A stretch of DNA of 64,000 nucleotides from REEB95 sp963785735 (lineage in GTDB: Bacteria; Pseudomonadota; Alphaproteobacteria; ATCC43930; CGMCC-115725). The stretch covers positions 1,364,001-1,428,000 of the forward strand of contig CAWAWJ010000001.1 in NCBI GenBank assembly GCA_963785735.1, written 5' to 3'. Under the pieces are notes generated by a model, which worked only from the letters and a program-made list of their open reading frames with translations, was not told the DNA's origin and searched no databases. The translations under genes and the position numbers were made by a program. Shown one piece after another: positions 54,813 through 64,000 of this stretch. Every line of letters starts with the position of its first letter. The first letter of the stretch is position 1.

Positions 54813-55497
54813 ATGAGGTTTCTTGCCGTCATCCCGGCCCGCGGCGGCTCGAAAGGCATTCCGCGCAAGAACCTGCGCCCGCTCGCCGGCAAGCCGCTGA
54901 TCGCTATGCGATCGCAGCGGCCAAGGGTGCGCGCGCGATCGACCGGGTCGTGGTCTCGACCGAAGATTCCGAGATCGCGGAAATCAGCCGCCAGCTGGCG
55001 CCGAAATGCGGCTGCGGCCTGCTTCGCTGGCCCAGGACGACACGCCGACGCGCGATGTCATGCAACACGTCGTGACCGAGCTTAAGGCCAAGGTTATATT
55101 CCCGATGCGGTGGTGACGCTGCAGCCGACATCGCCCTTGCGCACATCCCGCCACATCGACGAGGCGGTGGCGTTGTTCTCGGCTGATCTCAAGGCAGACA
55201 GCCTGGTGAGCTGCATCGAGGTGCCGCATGTCTTTCATCCGCTTTCGGTGATGCGGCGCAATGCGGAAGGCTATCTCGAACCTTTCTGCCGCAGCAACAG
55301 CCGCACCGGCGGCAGGACAAATCCCCTGTCCTCGCCCGCAATGGGGCGGCGATCTACATCACTCGGACCGCGCGCCTTGCCAACTATGTTTTCGGCGGCC
55401 GTCTCATCGCCTATCTGATCGATCCGGCGAGCTCGATGATATGGATACGCTCGAAGATCTCCAGGTTGCCGAGCATTTGCTGCAGTCGCGCGAATGA
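54813..55497 (+). pseudogene. Third NeuA-type cytidylyltransferase, frameshifted
   Basis: FLAVIPARGGSKGIPRKNLRPLAGKPLIA is intact; the frame then breaks near 54904 (one C missing from GCCTATGCG). VVVSTEDSEIAEI, VVTLQPTSPLRTSRHIDEAV, SCIEVPHVFHPLSVM follow, then breaks near 55010, 55085, 55290 and 55430, before LEDLQVAEHLLQSRE and stop. It probably activates the product of the second synthase. It ends in an ATGA overlap with the next gene. Confidence 0.75.
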
Positions 55498-57130
55498 CGG
55501 CGCGGCTTGGCCTGTTGCGCCGTGGGCTCAATCGCCTGGCGGTCGAACGCGATCTGCGGCGCTGGCGGGCGAGTCTGGCGCCGTTGCGCGCCGCCGCGCG
55601 TCCGGATGCGAACCGGACGGTCCTGTTCTGCGATCTCATGACCATGCCGACCAGCGCCAAGGTCGAGGCGCTGATGGCAGGATTGCTCCGGATCAAGGGT
55701 TATCGCCCGGTGGTGCTGCTGGAAAATCCCAACCGGCCGATCGAGGATATCTTCCGCGACGCCGTCCCGGAGGCGGAATTCATTTATCTCGAATCCGGAC
55801 TTACGCCGCCGCGATGGAAGCGGCGGGCAGAAGCCGAAGCGATCCTGGCCCGCACGCCCAAGCTCCAGGATTTGGTCAAGCTCGAGATCGGGGGCTATCG
55901 CATTGGCCGCAACATGCAATCTTTGGTGTTGCGCCGGTTCCGCGTCGGGCGCCTCGATGACGCCGATCCCCAGCATCGCCAGGCCACCCGAGTACGTTAA
56001 TGCGCTCTCTCGCGGTCAGGCAATTCGCCGAAGCCATGATGCACAAGCGCGCGCCTGATATCGCCGTGTTCATTGAGCGGGGCTATACTCCGGCCGGCGA
56101 AATCTTCGATGCCTGCTTGCTGCACGGCGTCGATGTCATGCAGTGGTGCGGCGCGCCACAATCTGATCGCTTGATCTACCGGCGCTACAGCTTGAAAACG
56201 CGCGGCGAACATCCGCTCGCGTTGTCCGATGTCATGTGGCAGCGCCTGCTCGTAATGCCGTGGACTACGGAAAACGACCGCACCGTCGCCGATCGCATCG
56301 CCGCCAATTACGAATCGGGCGCTTGGTACAACCGGCAGCAGCTTCAGGACGGCAAAGCGGTTCTGCCGCCCGATGAGCTTCGCCGGGTTCTCGGCCTCGA
56401 TTCCGCCAAGAAAACTGCGGTAATTTTCACTCATATCCTGTACGACGCAACGTTTTTCTACGGCGACAGCCTATTCGAGGATTACGAACAGTGGCTCGTC
56501 GAAACTGTGCGCGCAGCGATCGCCAATCCCCGGCTCAACTGGGTGGTCAAGGTCCATCCGGTCAATGTCTGGCGCTCGAAAATGGACAGAGCTCCGCTGG
56601 TCCAGCTCGAAGCCGAGACGCTGCGCCGGCATTTCGGCAACTTACCGGGCCATGTGAAGCTGATGCGTGCCGATACCGGCATCAATACTTTTTCTCTTTT
56701 CGATGTCGCCGATTACGGCCTCGCGGTGCGCGGCACCATCGGCATGGAGCTGCCCTGTTTCGGCATTCCGGTGGTTACAGCGGGAACCGGCCGCTATTCT
56801 GGCCGCGGTTTTACCATCGATCCTATGACGAGTGAGGAATATATTTCGGTGCTGTCCAGGCTGGACAGCCTGCCGCGCCTTGATTCAGAAGCTATCCGCC
56901 GCGCGCGCCTCCATTATTACGGCGCGCTCGAGTTGCGGCCGGTGCCGATGCGCTCGTTCGTGCTTGATTTTCACGCCGATACGCGCCCCGGCACGCCCCT
57001 GGCGCAGAACGTCTTTCTCCGGCAACGCGCCGATGCGCGATTGCTCGAGACCGAAGATCTCGGACGATTGGTGCGTTGGCTCACCGAAACCAGGGTGCCC
57101 GAGCTGCTCGCGCGCGATATCGCGGCCTAG
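55494..57130 (+). pseudogene. Surface-carbohydrate (capsule-type) biosynthesis protein, split near 55990
   Basis: The first segment ends near 56000; the second begins with LAVRQFAEAMMHKRAPDIAVFIERGYTPAGEIFDACLLHGVDVMQW, so one or two indels at 55985-56000 split one gene of about 545 residues. The second segment is clean: ILYDATFFYGDSLFEDYEQWLVETV, VVKVHPVNVWRSKMDRAPLV, GINTFSLFDVADYGLAVRGTIGMELPCFGIPVVTAG. This resembles capsule-synthesis GT-B-like proteins. It may add or polymerise a sugar with the nonulosonate. Confidence 0.6.
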
Positions 57131-57131
57131 C

Positions 57132-58074
57132 ATGGACACGCGCGTGCAACCCACGAACCTCGATCTGCTCGCCGAAATCCTGACAGCGCCGCCGCAACTC
57201 GTTCCCGGCGGCATGAGGCTGGGCGACCGCGTCATCCCGTTGCGCGGCGGCGTGCTGCGCTTTCGCGAAGACAGCGGTTACAACCAATCCTTCGCGCTGC
57301 AATGGAACCGCTTCAAGACCAACCAAATCGACGCGGTCAACGGCACGCGCCTGTCGATGAAACACTTCGCCGAAACCGGGTCGGATTTGTGCAACTTAGA
57401 AGGGAAACTGTGCTCGAAGCAGGCAGCGGCGCAGGGCGTTTCACTAGGATCCTGGCCGAAGCCGGGGCGCGTCTGGTGGCGTTTGATTATTCCGCCGCCA
57501 TCGACGCCTGTTACAAGAATAACGGCCGGTTCGATAACGTCGTCTTTCTGCAATGCGAATATTTTCGACATGCCGTTTCGGCCGGGTGTGTTCGATTACG
57601 TTTTCTGCCACGGCGTGCTGCAGCACACTCCCGACCCGAAGAGCGCTTTCGAGGCGCTGGCGCCGCTGGTGCCGCCGGGCGGGCGAATCTGGATCGATGT
57701 CTACCGCAAGAACGGGCTGATCCGGCCATGGAAGTAGGAATCTGTGTCGCGGCCCACTGACCACGCGGATGCGGCCGGATAAATTGCTTGCTTCCTAAAT
57801 GGTTCATCCCGATGGCTGGCCATCGACACGGCGATCAAGCGCATTTGCCGCCTCGGCGGGTCTGTACGTTCAGTCGTTCCCGCTGGATTGATTTCGTGAC
57901 CGATCTGTCCCAAGAGGAGAAGCACGCCTGGGCGATTATGGACGCCTTCGACGCCCTGGCGCCCGCGTACGACGATCCAGGTGCGGCTGGAAGAGGTGCG
58001 TGGCTCCGTTGCCGGACTGGCCTCGGTCCGAAATCGAGGTGCGGCCCAGAGCGGCGATGGCGTTGCTCGGCGAT
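57132..58074 (+). pseudogene. SAM-dependent methyltransferase, frameshifted
   Basis: Starts cleanly (ATG 57132) with an N-terminal domain including LVPGGMRLGDRVIPLRGGVLRF and YNQSFALQWNRF. The SAM block TVLEAGSGAGRFTRILAEAGARLV is one frame over, followed by NIFDMPFRPGVFDYVFCHGVLQHTPDPK. At least three indels. The 3' end is uncertain. The N-terminal block and the leading Q-W-N-R-F suggest a family with an accessory domain before the SAM fold. Confidence 0.55.
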
Positions 58075-58863
58075 GGGCGGCGCGCCCCGTCCACCGGAAA
58101 GTGCCTGGAGCGTCCGCACTCTGCGACCTATCGGCACGATGCGCTGGACGCCCGAGCGGATCGCGCGCTTATGCGAATGGCCATCGCCGATGCCCCGAGG
58201 CTTATTTCGCCTGGCTGTTCGGCGATGTGATCGCCCGCTGCGCTGCGGCGCTCTGTAACCAGCCGCCGGTGCGTGCTCGATTATGGCTGCAGCATGGGGT
58301 AGATGTTCCCGCATTTCTGCCGCTACGCGCCCGAGGTCTATGGCGCCGATCCGTGCGCAGGAGAGCATCGCCCGGGCGGACGAGCGGCTGGGCGGCACGG
58401 GATCGCTGGGAAGGCACCCTCCTCGTCTCCGAGCTGCGCACGCGCCGGATGCAGTTCGATACCATCCTGGCGGTCGAAGTGATGGAGCGTCTGGACGACG
58501 CCGAGCTGGCAGCGGTGCTGACGAACATCGCGCGCGATGCTGGCGCCGGAGGGCATCGCCATCTTCACCACGCCTGGTGGCGAGAAGCTGCAGGAACGAC
58601 ATGATTTATGTGCCCGGCGACCGGGGAGATCTTCCCGCCGCTGGCGGCACATGCGCAGTTGGAACGGGATGATCTGCGGCGGACGTTGTTGCATCCGGGC
58701 CGACTTCGCGATCATCGCAGTGACGGAGACGGAGATCGCAGCGTCGCATTACGGTTCGTCGCTCGCCTCGATACGATCCATCGTCGACGCCGCCTTGCTC
58801 GGCGATCCCGGCAAGCCGCGTCTCGTTTGCGTGGCCTCAGCGTCCGTCGCCTGCCGGGTCTGA
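58073..58863 (+). pseudogene. Second SAM-dependent methyltransferase, frameshifted
   Basis: Fragments: MRWTPERIARL, AYFAWLFGDVIARCAAAL, then YGCSMGYMFPHFCRYAPEVYGADP, FDTILAVEVMERLDDAELAAVLTNIARMLAPEGIAIFTTPGGEK, and the end LLGDPGKPRLVCVAS. The SAM fold is clear once frames are joined. It sits between another methyltransferase and the AsnB-like gene. The start is approximate. Confidence 0.5.
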
Positions 58864-58876
58864 TCGCGGATCGGCC

Positions 58877-60716
58877 ATGTACGGCATCGTCGGATTGCAT
58901 GGCAGACAGGAGCCCGGCTGGATCGGGGCGATCAGTGTGCGCGCCAGCTTCACCACGGCCCCGACGACCAGGGGATGTATCGCGACGAGGCCACCAGGCT
59001 TCACTCGCCATGCGGCGGCTGTCGATTATTAACACGCTCACCAGCAGCACGCGGCCCATGCTTTCCGCCTGATGAGTGTCGCTTTGTCCTGGTATATAAC
59101 GATGATGTTTGTTGAGCGCGCCGGAGTTCCGCCAGGAGATGGAAGCAGCGAGCAAGCGATTCGCCAGCAATCAATTCCAGTACCGAAGTCCTGCTCCGGC
59201 TGCTGATCCGCGAGGGCGAGCAATGTCTTGCGCGCCTCAATGGCATGTTCGCCTTCGCCTTCTATGACGTGATCCGCAGCGTGCTCTATGCTCGCGACCG
59301 TTTCGGCTAAACCCTCCTACTATGCTCAGGCCGGTGGGCGTTTCACGTTCGCGTCGGAGATGAAGGCGTTCCTCGAGCTGCCGTTTTTATCCCGCGACAT
59401 CGATCGCCAGGCGCTGTTCGATTGTCTGAGCCTGCTCTACCTCCCCGGCGACAGTCGATCTTCGGATCATCCGCCGGCTGGCGTCCGGCCATCGGCTCAA
59501 TATTCGCTTGCCAGCGGCGCGCTGCAGACCGCGCCCTGGTGGCGCTTGACTTACAGGCCGGATAAAATGCGTCGCGCTGTGTTCATGGCCCGAGCACATC
59601 CGCGGCGAATTGTGTCAGGCGGTGAGGCGCTGGTCGCGCTCCGACGTGCCGGTGGCTGTGTCGCTATCGGGCGGGCTTAATCCTCGGCGATCGCCGCCAT
59701 CGCGGCGCAATCCGGCGTAATGTCCGGCCTATTCCCTGGGTTTCGCCGGGCCGGGCGAGGAGAGATGGAACGAGCTGCCGCTGGCGCGCGCGGTGGCGCG
59801 CAAATGGGGCCTGCCGCACCACGAAATCGTGCTGCGGCCCGAGGCGATGCTCGACGCCTTGCCCGACATGATCGAAGCGCTGGACGAGCCCTATGCCGGC
59901 GGCCTGCCTTCATGGTTCGTCTTCGCCGGCATGGCTGGCAAGGTCAAGGTGGCGCTGACCGGTACCGGCGGCGACGATGTTCGGCAGTTACGGCAAGTGG
60001 CGAAATCTCGAAGGCGGTGTGCTCAATCGATTGTTCTCCGGCACGCCGAATCCGCCCGGGCTTGACCGTTTCCGCCGCGATTTCTTCGAAACATTCTATT
60101 ATTTCGCCGATGAAGAGAAACGCGCCGTGCTGGCCGAGGGCGGCGAGGGATGCCGCGACACCGCCGGTATGATGATGAGCTTCTGGCCGCGTCGCATGCC
60201 GCCAATTTTCGCGACGGCGTCGCTGGCCTCGATATCGCGACCCAGCTGCCGGAAGAATTCCTGCTGATGACCGACCGCTTCTCCATGGCGCATTCGATCG
60301 AGGCGCGCACGCCGTTTCTCGACAATGGCTTGGTCGATCTGGTGCGCCGCATCCCCGCCGCGATCCGCACCCGCCGGAACGATCTCAAAGGTCTGTTGCG
60401 CGAAGCGGTCGCGCCCTTGCTGCCGCCGGAATTGCTGACCGCGCCAAAGAAAGGGTTTGTGATCCCGCTGGCATCATGGCTGCGCGGGCGGCTGCGCCCC
60501 ATGGTCGAAGAGCTTTTGAGTCCCGACCGGTTGCGCCGCCAGGGGTTGTTCGCCGAGGCCTATTACAGCCGCTATGTGCGCGCGCATCTTGACGGCAACG
60601 CGGACAACACCTTGCAGGTCTGGGCCGGGGTGATGTTCCAGCTCTGGCACAGCCGCTTCGTCGAGGGAAAGGGCTTCGATGCGCAGCCGCTGACGAAGAC
60701 CCCGGCCGGCGCATGA
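58877..60716 (+). pseudogene. Asparagine synthetase-like amidotransferase (AsnB family), heavily frameshifted
   Basis: N-terminus MYGIVGLHG has a tyrosine (TAC) where the glutaminase cysteine (position 2) should be. Later NGE motifs are scrambled near 59090. ARLNGMFAFAFYD and FTFASEMKAFLELPF are visible, then SLSGGL, the PP-loop-like block, ALDEPYAGGLPSWFVFAGMAG, LTGTGGDD, and from 60150 a clean end with DRFSMAHSIEARTPFLDNGLVDLV. AsnB-like proteins in glycan loci often amidate sugars (WbpS-like). It may use ammonia or be non-functional. Confidence 0.75.
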
Positions 60717-61958
60717 CGCTTACGGTGACCCATATCTCAACCGCCGATACCGATGGCGGCTCGGCGCGTTCGGCCTATCGCATCCATCAGGGTTTGCGCC
60801 GCCGCGGCCATGTCTCCCGCATGCTGGTCGGCTACAAGCATTCCGGCGACGCCAATGTCAAGACCGTGTCTGGATCGCGCTGGCTGCAACGCGCCGACGA
60901 GATCGCCAACCGCGTCACCCAGGCCGCCGGCGCACAATACTTGATGGTGCCGTCGGCGCCGAGCGCCCTGCGCCACCCATGGCTCGCCAATCCCGATGTG
61001 ATCCAGCTTTACAATATCCATCTGGGATATTTCAGTTACCTGTCGCTGCCCGCTTTGTCGCGCCGCGCGCCCATCGTCTGGCGCCTGTCGGATCAATGGC
61101 CGATGACGGGTCATTGCGCCTATTCCGGATCTTGCGAGCGCTGGCGCACGGGCTGCGGCGCCTGTCCCGATCTGGCGACGTTTCCGGGGATCGGCGTCGA
61201 CACCACGGCGTTGGCATGGCGGCTGAAGCGGAGGATCTACGCTGGCTGCCGCATGACGATCGTCGCGCCCTCTTCCTGGACGGAAAGCGCCGCGAAGACG
61301 AGCCCGCTCTTCGCCGGCTGCGCGGTTCACCGCATTCCGAACGGCCTCGATCTCGAAATTTTCAAGCCGATGGATCGCGCGGTGGCACGCGACCGGCTCG
61401 GCATTCCGCGGGAACCGAAGGCGATCCTGTTCTCGGCCCAGATCGCCGGCGACAATCCGCGCAAGGGCACCGATTTGTTGCGCCGGACGCTCGAAATACT
61501 GGGGCCGCGATCCGATCTCCTGGTACTGATCGCCGGCAAAAGCGCCGATGCCTGGCGCGGCACGGTGCCGCAAACCGTCATTCCGCTGGGATATCTCGGG
61601 GATGACTGCCTGATCGCGGCCTCCTACGCGGCCAGCGATTTTGTCGTCGTGCCGTCCGCGGTCGAAAATCTTCCCAACAGCGTTATCGAGGCCATGGCCT
61701 GCGGCCGGCCGGCGGTGTCCTTCGATGTCGGCGGCGTGCGCGATGCCGTGCGGCACGGCGAGACCGGGTTGCTTGCGAGGCCGGGCGATGCGGGCGCGCT
61801 CGCGGCGGCGATCAAAACCTTGCTCGACGATGATGCCGCCCGCTCCAGCATGGGCGCCGCCGCCCTGCAATTGGCCCGCGCCGAATTCGCCGCCGAATTG
61901 CAGGTGAAACGCTTCGAAATCACTTTATCTTTCGCTCGTCGGCCGTGCGGCGGCATGA
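60713..61958 (+). CDS. Glycosyltransferase family 4 (apparent fusion to the next gene is a probable indel effect)
   Basis: About 414 residues. The N-terminus THISTADTDGGSARSAYRIHQGLRRRGH is typical of GT4. C-terminal donor domain: ILFSAQIAGDNPRKGTDLLRR, VVVPSAVENLPNSVIEAMACGRPAVSFDVGGVRDAV. As written the frame runs on to 63274, giving 853 residues. If one A of the AAA at 61917-61919 is extra, the end becomes SLYLSLVGRAAA and stop, in an ATGA overlap with the next gene, like the rest of this operon. Confidence 0.8.
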
Positions 61959-63274
61959 TCGATTTCCCCCGTCTTCTCTTCGTCACGCCGCACGCCTTCA
62001 ACCATGTGAGCGGCGGAGGCATCGCCTTTTCCAATCTGTTTCGTGGCTGGCCGGCGAATCGGCTTGCTACCGCTCATAACGATGCGGAACCAGTCAGCGA
62101 CGACGTCTGCCGGAATTATTTCACCCTGGGGCCGGCCGAGCTCAATCTGGCCCAGCCCTTCGCAACCCTGCGGCGTTTTCTGCGCGGCGGGGCCGGGCGC
62201 AGGTCATCGGCCGGGCCAAGTGTGGGCGCGCCGTTGGCCTCCGCGGCGAAGGGCCTTGGCGTCAGGCTGCTCGGCTCGAACCTGCCGGAACGGGCGCGCC
62301 TCACGCCCGAACTGGCGCGCTGGATATCCGATTTCCAGCCGGAGCTGCTTTACACCATCCTCGGCGGCAATGGCATGATGGAGCTGGTCGAGGCGATCCA
62401 CGAAAGCTTCAAGCTGCCCCTAGTCGTCCATATCATGGATGACTGGCCTGCGGCGTCGTATCGCCATGGTCTGCTGGCGAAGGGCGAGCGCAAAATCATG
62501 GAGCGGCGCCTGGCCGGCCTCTTTGCCCAGGCCGCCGAATGCCTGGCAATTTCGCCCGAAATGGCCGCGGCCTATGCCAAGCGCTACGGCCGGCCGTTCC
62601 GTCATTTCCAGAACAGCATCGACATCGCCCGTTGGAGCAAAGCCGCCAAATCGGATCTGGCGGTGCGCCGCCCGGCGGAACTGCTCTATGTCGGCTCGAT
62701 CTTTCCTAACGCTCAGCTCGATTCTCTGGTGGATTGCGCCGAGGCCGTGGCAAAGCTCAGCCGGGAAGGATATCCCGTTACACTGAGCATCGCCTCGCCC
62801 TCCGGCCATGGCGAGCGTTACCGCCGCCGCTTGGCGATCGATCCGGCGATCCGGATCGAAAAAACCATCACCGATGACGAGTCTTTCTATAAGCGCGTCG
62901 CCGGTGCCGATGCGCTGCTGGTCCCGGTCAATTTCGACGCCGACAGCATCCGCTTCATCCGTTATTCCATGCCGGCCAAGCTGCCCGCCTATATGGTGAG
63001 CGGCACGCCGATCCTGGTCTACGGTCCGCCCGAGGTGAGCCAAGTGCAATACGCCATGAACGGCAAATGGAGCCATGTCGTGGACAAGCGCAATTCTGCT
63101 CAGCTGGAAGCCGGCATCCGCGCCATTCTCGAGGACAAGGATTTGCGCCGCCGCGTCAGCGCCGCGGCGATGGGCCAGGCGGCGCGTAGTCACGACGCTG
63201 CCGTCATTCGCCCGGAATTCCAAGCCGTGCTGGCGGGCGCGGCCCGAATCCGAAAGGCGGAGTACGTCGCATGA
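61955..63274 (+). CDS. Glycosyltransferase, GT-B fold
   Basis: 439 residues from ATG 61955. RLLFVTPHAFNHVSGGGIAFSNLFRGW at the start is an N-terminal GT-B pattern, FQPELLYTILGGNGMMELVEAIH follows, and the donor domain has LLYVGSIFPNAQLDSLVDCAEAV and SMPAKLPAYMVSGTPILVYGPPEVSQ. As written it is joined to the upstream transferase without a stop. Most proteins of this type are about 400-450 residues, so separate genes are more likely. Overlaps the oxidoreductase gene by ATGA. Confidence 0.8.
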   Translation: MIDFPRLLFVTPHAFNHVSGGGIAFSNLFRGWPANRLATAHNDAEPVSDDVCRNYFTLGPAELNLAQPFATLRRFLRGGAGRRSSAGPSVGAPLASAAKGLGVRLLGSNLPERARLTPELARWISDFQPELLYTILGGNGMMELVEAIHESFKLPLVVHIMDDWPAASYRHGLLAKGERKIMERRLAGLFAQAAECLAISPEMAAAYAKRYGRPFRHFQNSIDIARWSKAAKSDLAVRRPAELLYVGSIFPNAQLDSLVDCAEAVAKLSREGYPVTLSIASPSGHGERYRRRLAIDPAIRIEKTITDDESFYKRVAGADALLVPVNFDADSIRFIRYSMPAKLPAYMVSGTPILVYGPPEVSQVQYAMNGKWSHVVDKRNSAQLEAGIRAILEDKDLRRRVSAAAMGQAARSHDAAVIRPEFQAVLAGAARIRKAEYVA

Positions 63275-64000
63275 GACAAGTGATGATCGGCCGCGACGGC
63301 GTGTCCGTCCAAGACGTCCCGGCGCCGCAAATTCAGCCCGGCACCATCCTGGTCCGGGTCGCGCATTCCTGTATCTCGACCGGCACCGAGTTGAGCGGCG
63401 TCCTGGCAAGCGACAAATCCCTGTTCCGCCGCGTGCTGGAACGGCCCGAGCAGTTGCGCGCCGTGCTCAACATGGTGGCGGCGCAAGGCGTCGGCGCCAC
63501 CTGGCAGGCGGTGCGCAACCGCCTCGATGCACGCCATCCGCTGGGCTATTCAGCGAGCGGTACGGTCATGGCCGTGGGCGCGGGCATCGACGACATCGCC
63601 GTCGGCGAGCGCGTCGCCTGCGGCGGCGCGCAATGCGCCTTCCATGCCGAGATCATCGCCGTGCCGCGAAATCTAATCGTGCCAGTTCCGGAGAACCTTG
63701 CTCTCGATCAGGCTGCGATGGTCGCAATCGGCGCCATCGCTCTTCAGGGTGTGCGCCGCGCAGAACCCACGCTGGGTGAGAGCTTCGTCGTCATCGGCCT
63801 GGGATTGATCGGCCAGCTCACCGCACAGCTTTTGAAAGCCAATGGCGTGCGCGTCATCGGCATGGATCTGGACCGCGCTCGGCTTGAATTCGCGCTGGCG
63901 CGCGGCCTCGGCGCTGTCATCGGCCCCGAGGAGAAATCGCCCGAGGCTCAGGTGGCCCGGCTGACCGGCGGCGTTGGTGCCGACGGCGTCATTATCACCG
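63271..64000 (+). CDS. Zinc-type alcohol dehydrogenase-like oxidoreductase (5' part)
   Basis: The visible 243 residues run off the right edge. GroES-like domain: ILVRVAHSCISTGTELSGV near the start and GYSASGTVMAVGAGIDDIAVGERVACGG; then a Rossmann NAD site VVIGLGLIGQLTAQLLKANG. The layout matches MDR enzymes that are sometimes fused to a Gfo/Idh/MocA domain in polysaccharide loci; the second half cannot be seen. The usual catalytic zinc cysteine at the start seems to be replaced by a CISTGTE sequence, as in those fusions. Confidence 0.8.
   Translation, partial: MRQVMIGRDGVSVQDVPAPQIQPGTILVRVAHSCISTGTELSGVLASDKSLFRRVLERPEQLRAVLNMVAAQGVGATWQAVRNRLDARHPLGYSASGTVMAVGAGIDDIAVGERVACGGAQCAFHAEIIAVPRNLIVPVPENLALDQAAMVAIGAIALQGVRRAEPTLGESFVVIGLGLIGQLTAQLLKANGVRVIGMDLDRARLEFALARGLGAVIGPEEKSPEAQVARLTGGVGADGVIIT

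Noticed and set aside
1..64000. CRISPR arrays, tRNA or rRNA genes, insertion sequences
   Set aside because: No regularly spaced repeats, tRNA-like cloverleaf with the T-loop consensus, or transposase motifs were seen on reading; a covariance-model search would be needed to exclude small RNAs.

Overview
The window is GC-rich, very densely packed DNA in which most neighbouring genes overlap by ATGA or GTGA. Hopanoid-tailoring genes, an alphaproteobacterial style of gene content (fused branched-chain amino-acid ABC permease, protocatechuate meta-cleavage enzymes, LPS heptose phosphatase) and frequent TTG/GTG starts suggest an alphaproteobacterium, perhaps of the Rhodospirillales type. This is inference from gene content. 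No rRNA, tRNA, CRISPR array or insertion sequence was seen.

Layout. 0-5.3 kb: tail of a YjbQ-family gene, then hpnI-hpnK-hpnL (glucosaminylated hopanoid, no hpnJ), a small cytochrome c and an MFS exporter. 5.3-8.5 kb: small unknown protein, universal stress protein, zeta-type glutathione transferase, an SDR and an orphan protein with two ExxH motifs (possible diiron protein). 8.6-13.3 kb: branched-chain amino-acid-type ABC importer. 13.3-17 kb: a glycosyltransferase, a 27-residue membrane peptide, and an operon with LigK-type aldolase and LigI-type lactonase. 17-22.1 kb: gmhB, an O-antigen ligase flanked by a duplicated gene end, an SDR, a UDP-glucuronate 4-epimerase and a UDP-HexNAc dehydrogenase.

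22.1-64 kb is one large surface-polysaccharide locus. It begins with a divergent control region. To the left are cysD-cysNC-DUF2061, making PAPS. To the right are a winged-helix regulator and an RfaH/NusG paralogue, followed by a hairpin and an ops-like element. Then come glycosyltransferases, methyltransferases, a Wzm/Wzt ABC exporter, an SGNH hydrolase, a 2OG-type dioxygenase, a sulfotransferase and capsule-type proteins. From 39 kb onward the genes match a CMP-legionaminic-acid pathway: PtmA/PtmB/PtmE-like proteins, LegB, LegC, a NeuD/LegH acetyltransferase, and NeuC- and NeuB-type enzymes. A HisF/HisH/WbpG amidotransferase set would add an acetamidino group. A second NeuB-NeuC-NeuA set follows at 52.7-55.5 kb. 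The locus ends with capsule-type and methyltransferase genes, an asparagine-synthetase-like gene, two glycosyltransferases and a truncated alcohol-dehydrogenase-type oxidoreductase.

A major caveat: in 32.4-34.1, 39.2-40.2, 43.2-49.2 and 53.0-60.2 kb, plus one site at 61.9 kb, the genes are cut by many single-base indels. Most of those I could place lie in runs of identical bases. These genes are listed as pseudogenes because their frames are broken as written, but sequencing or assembly error is at least as likely as real decay.
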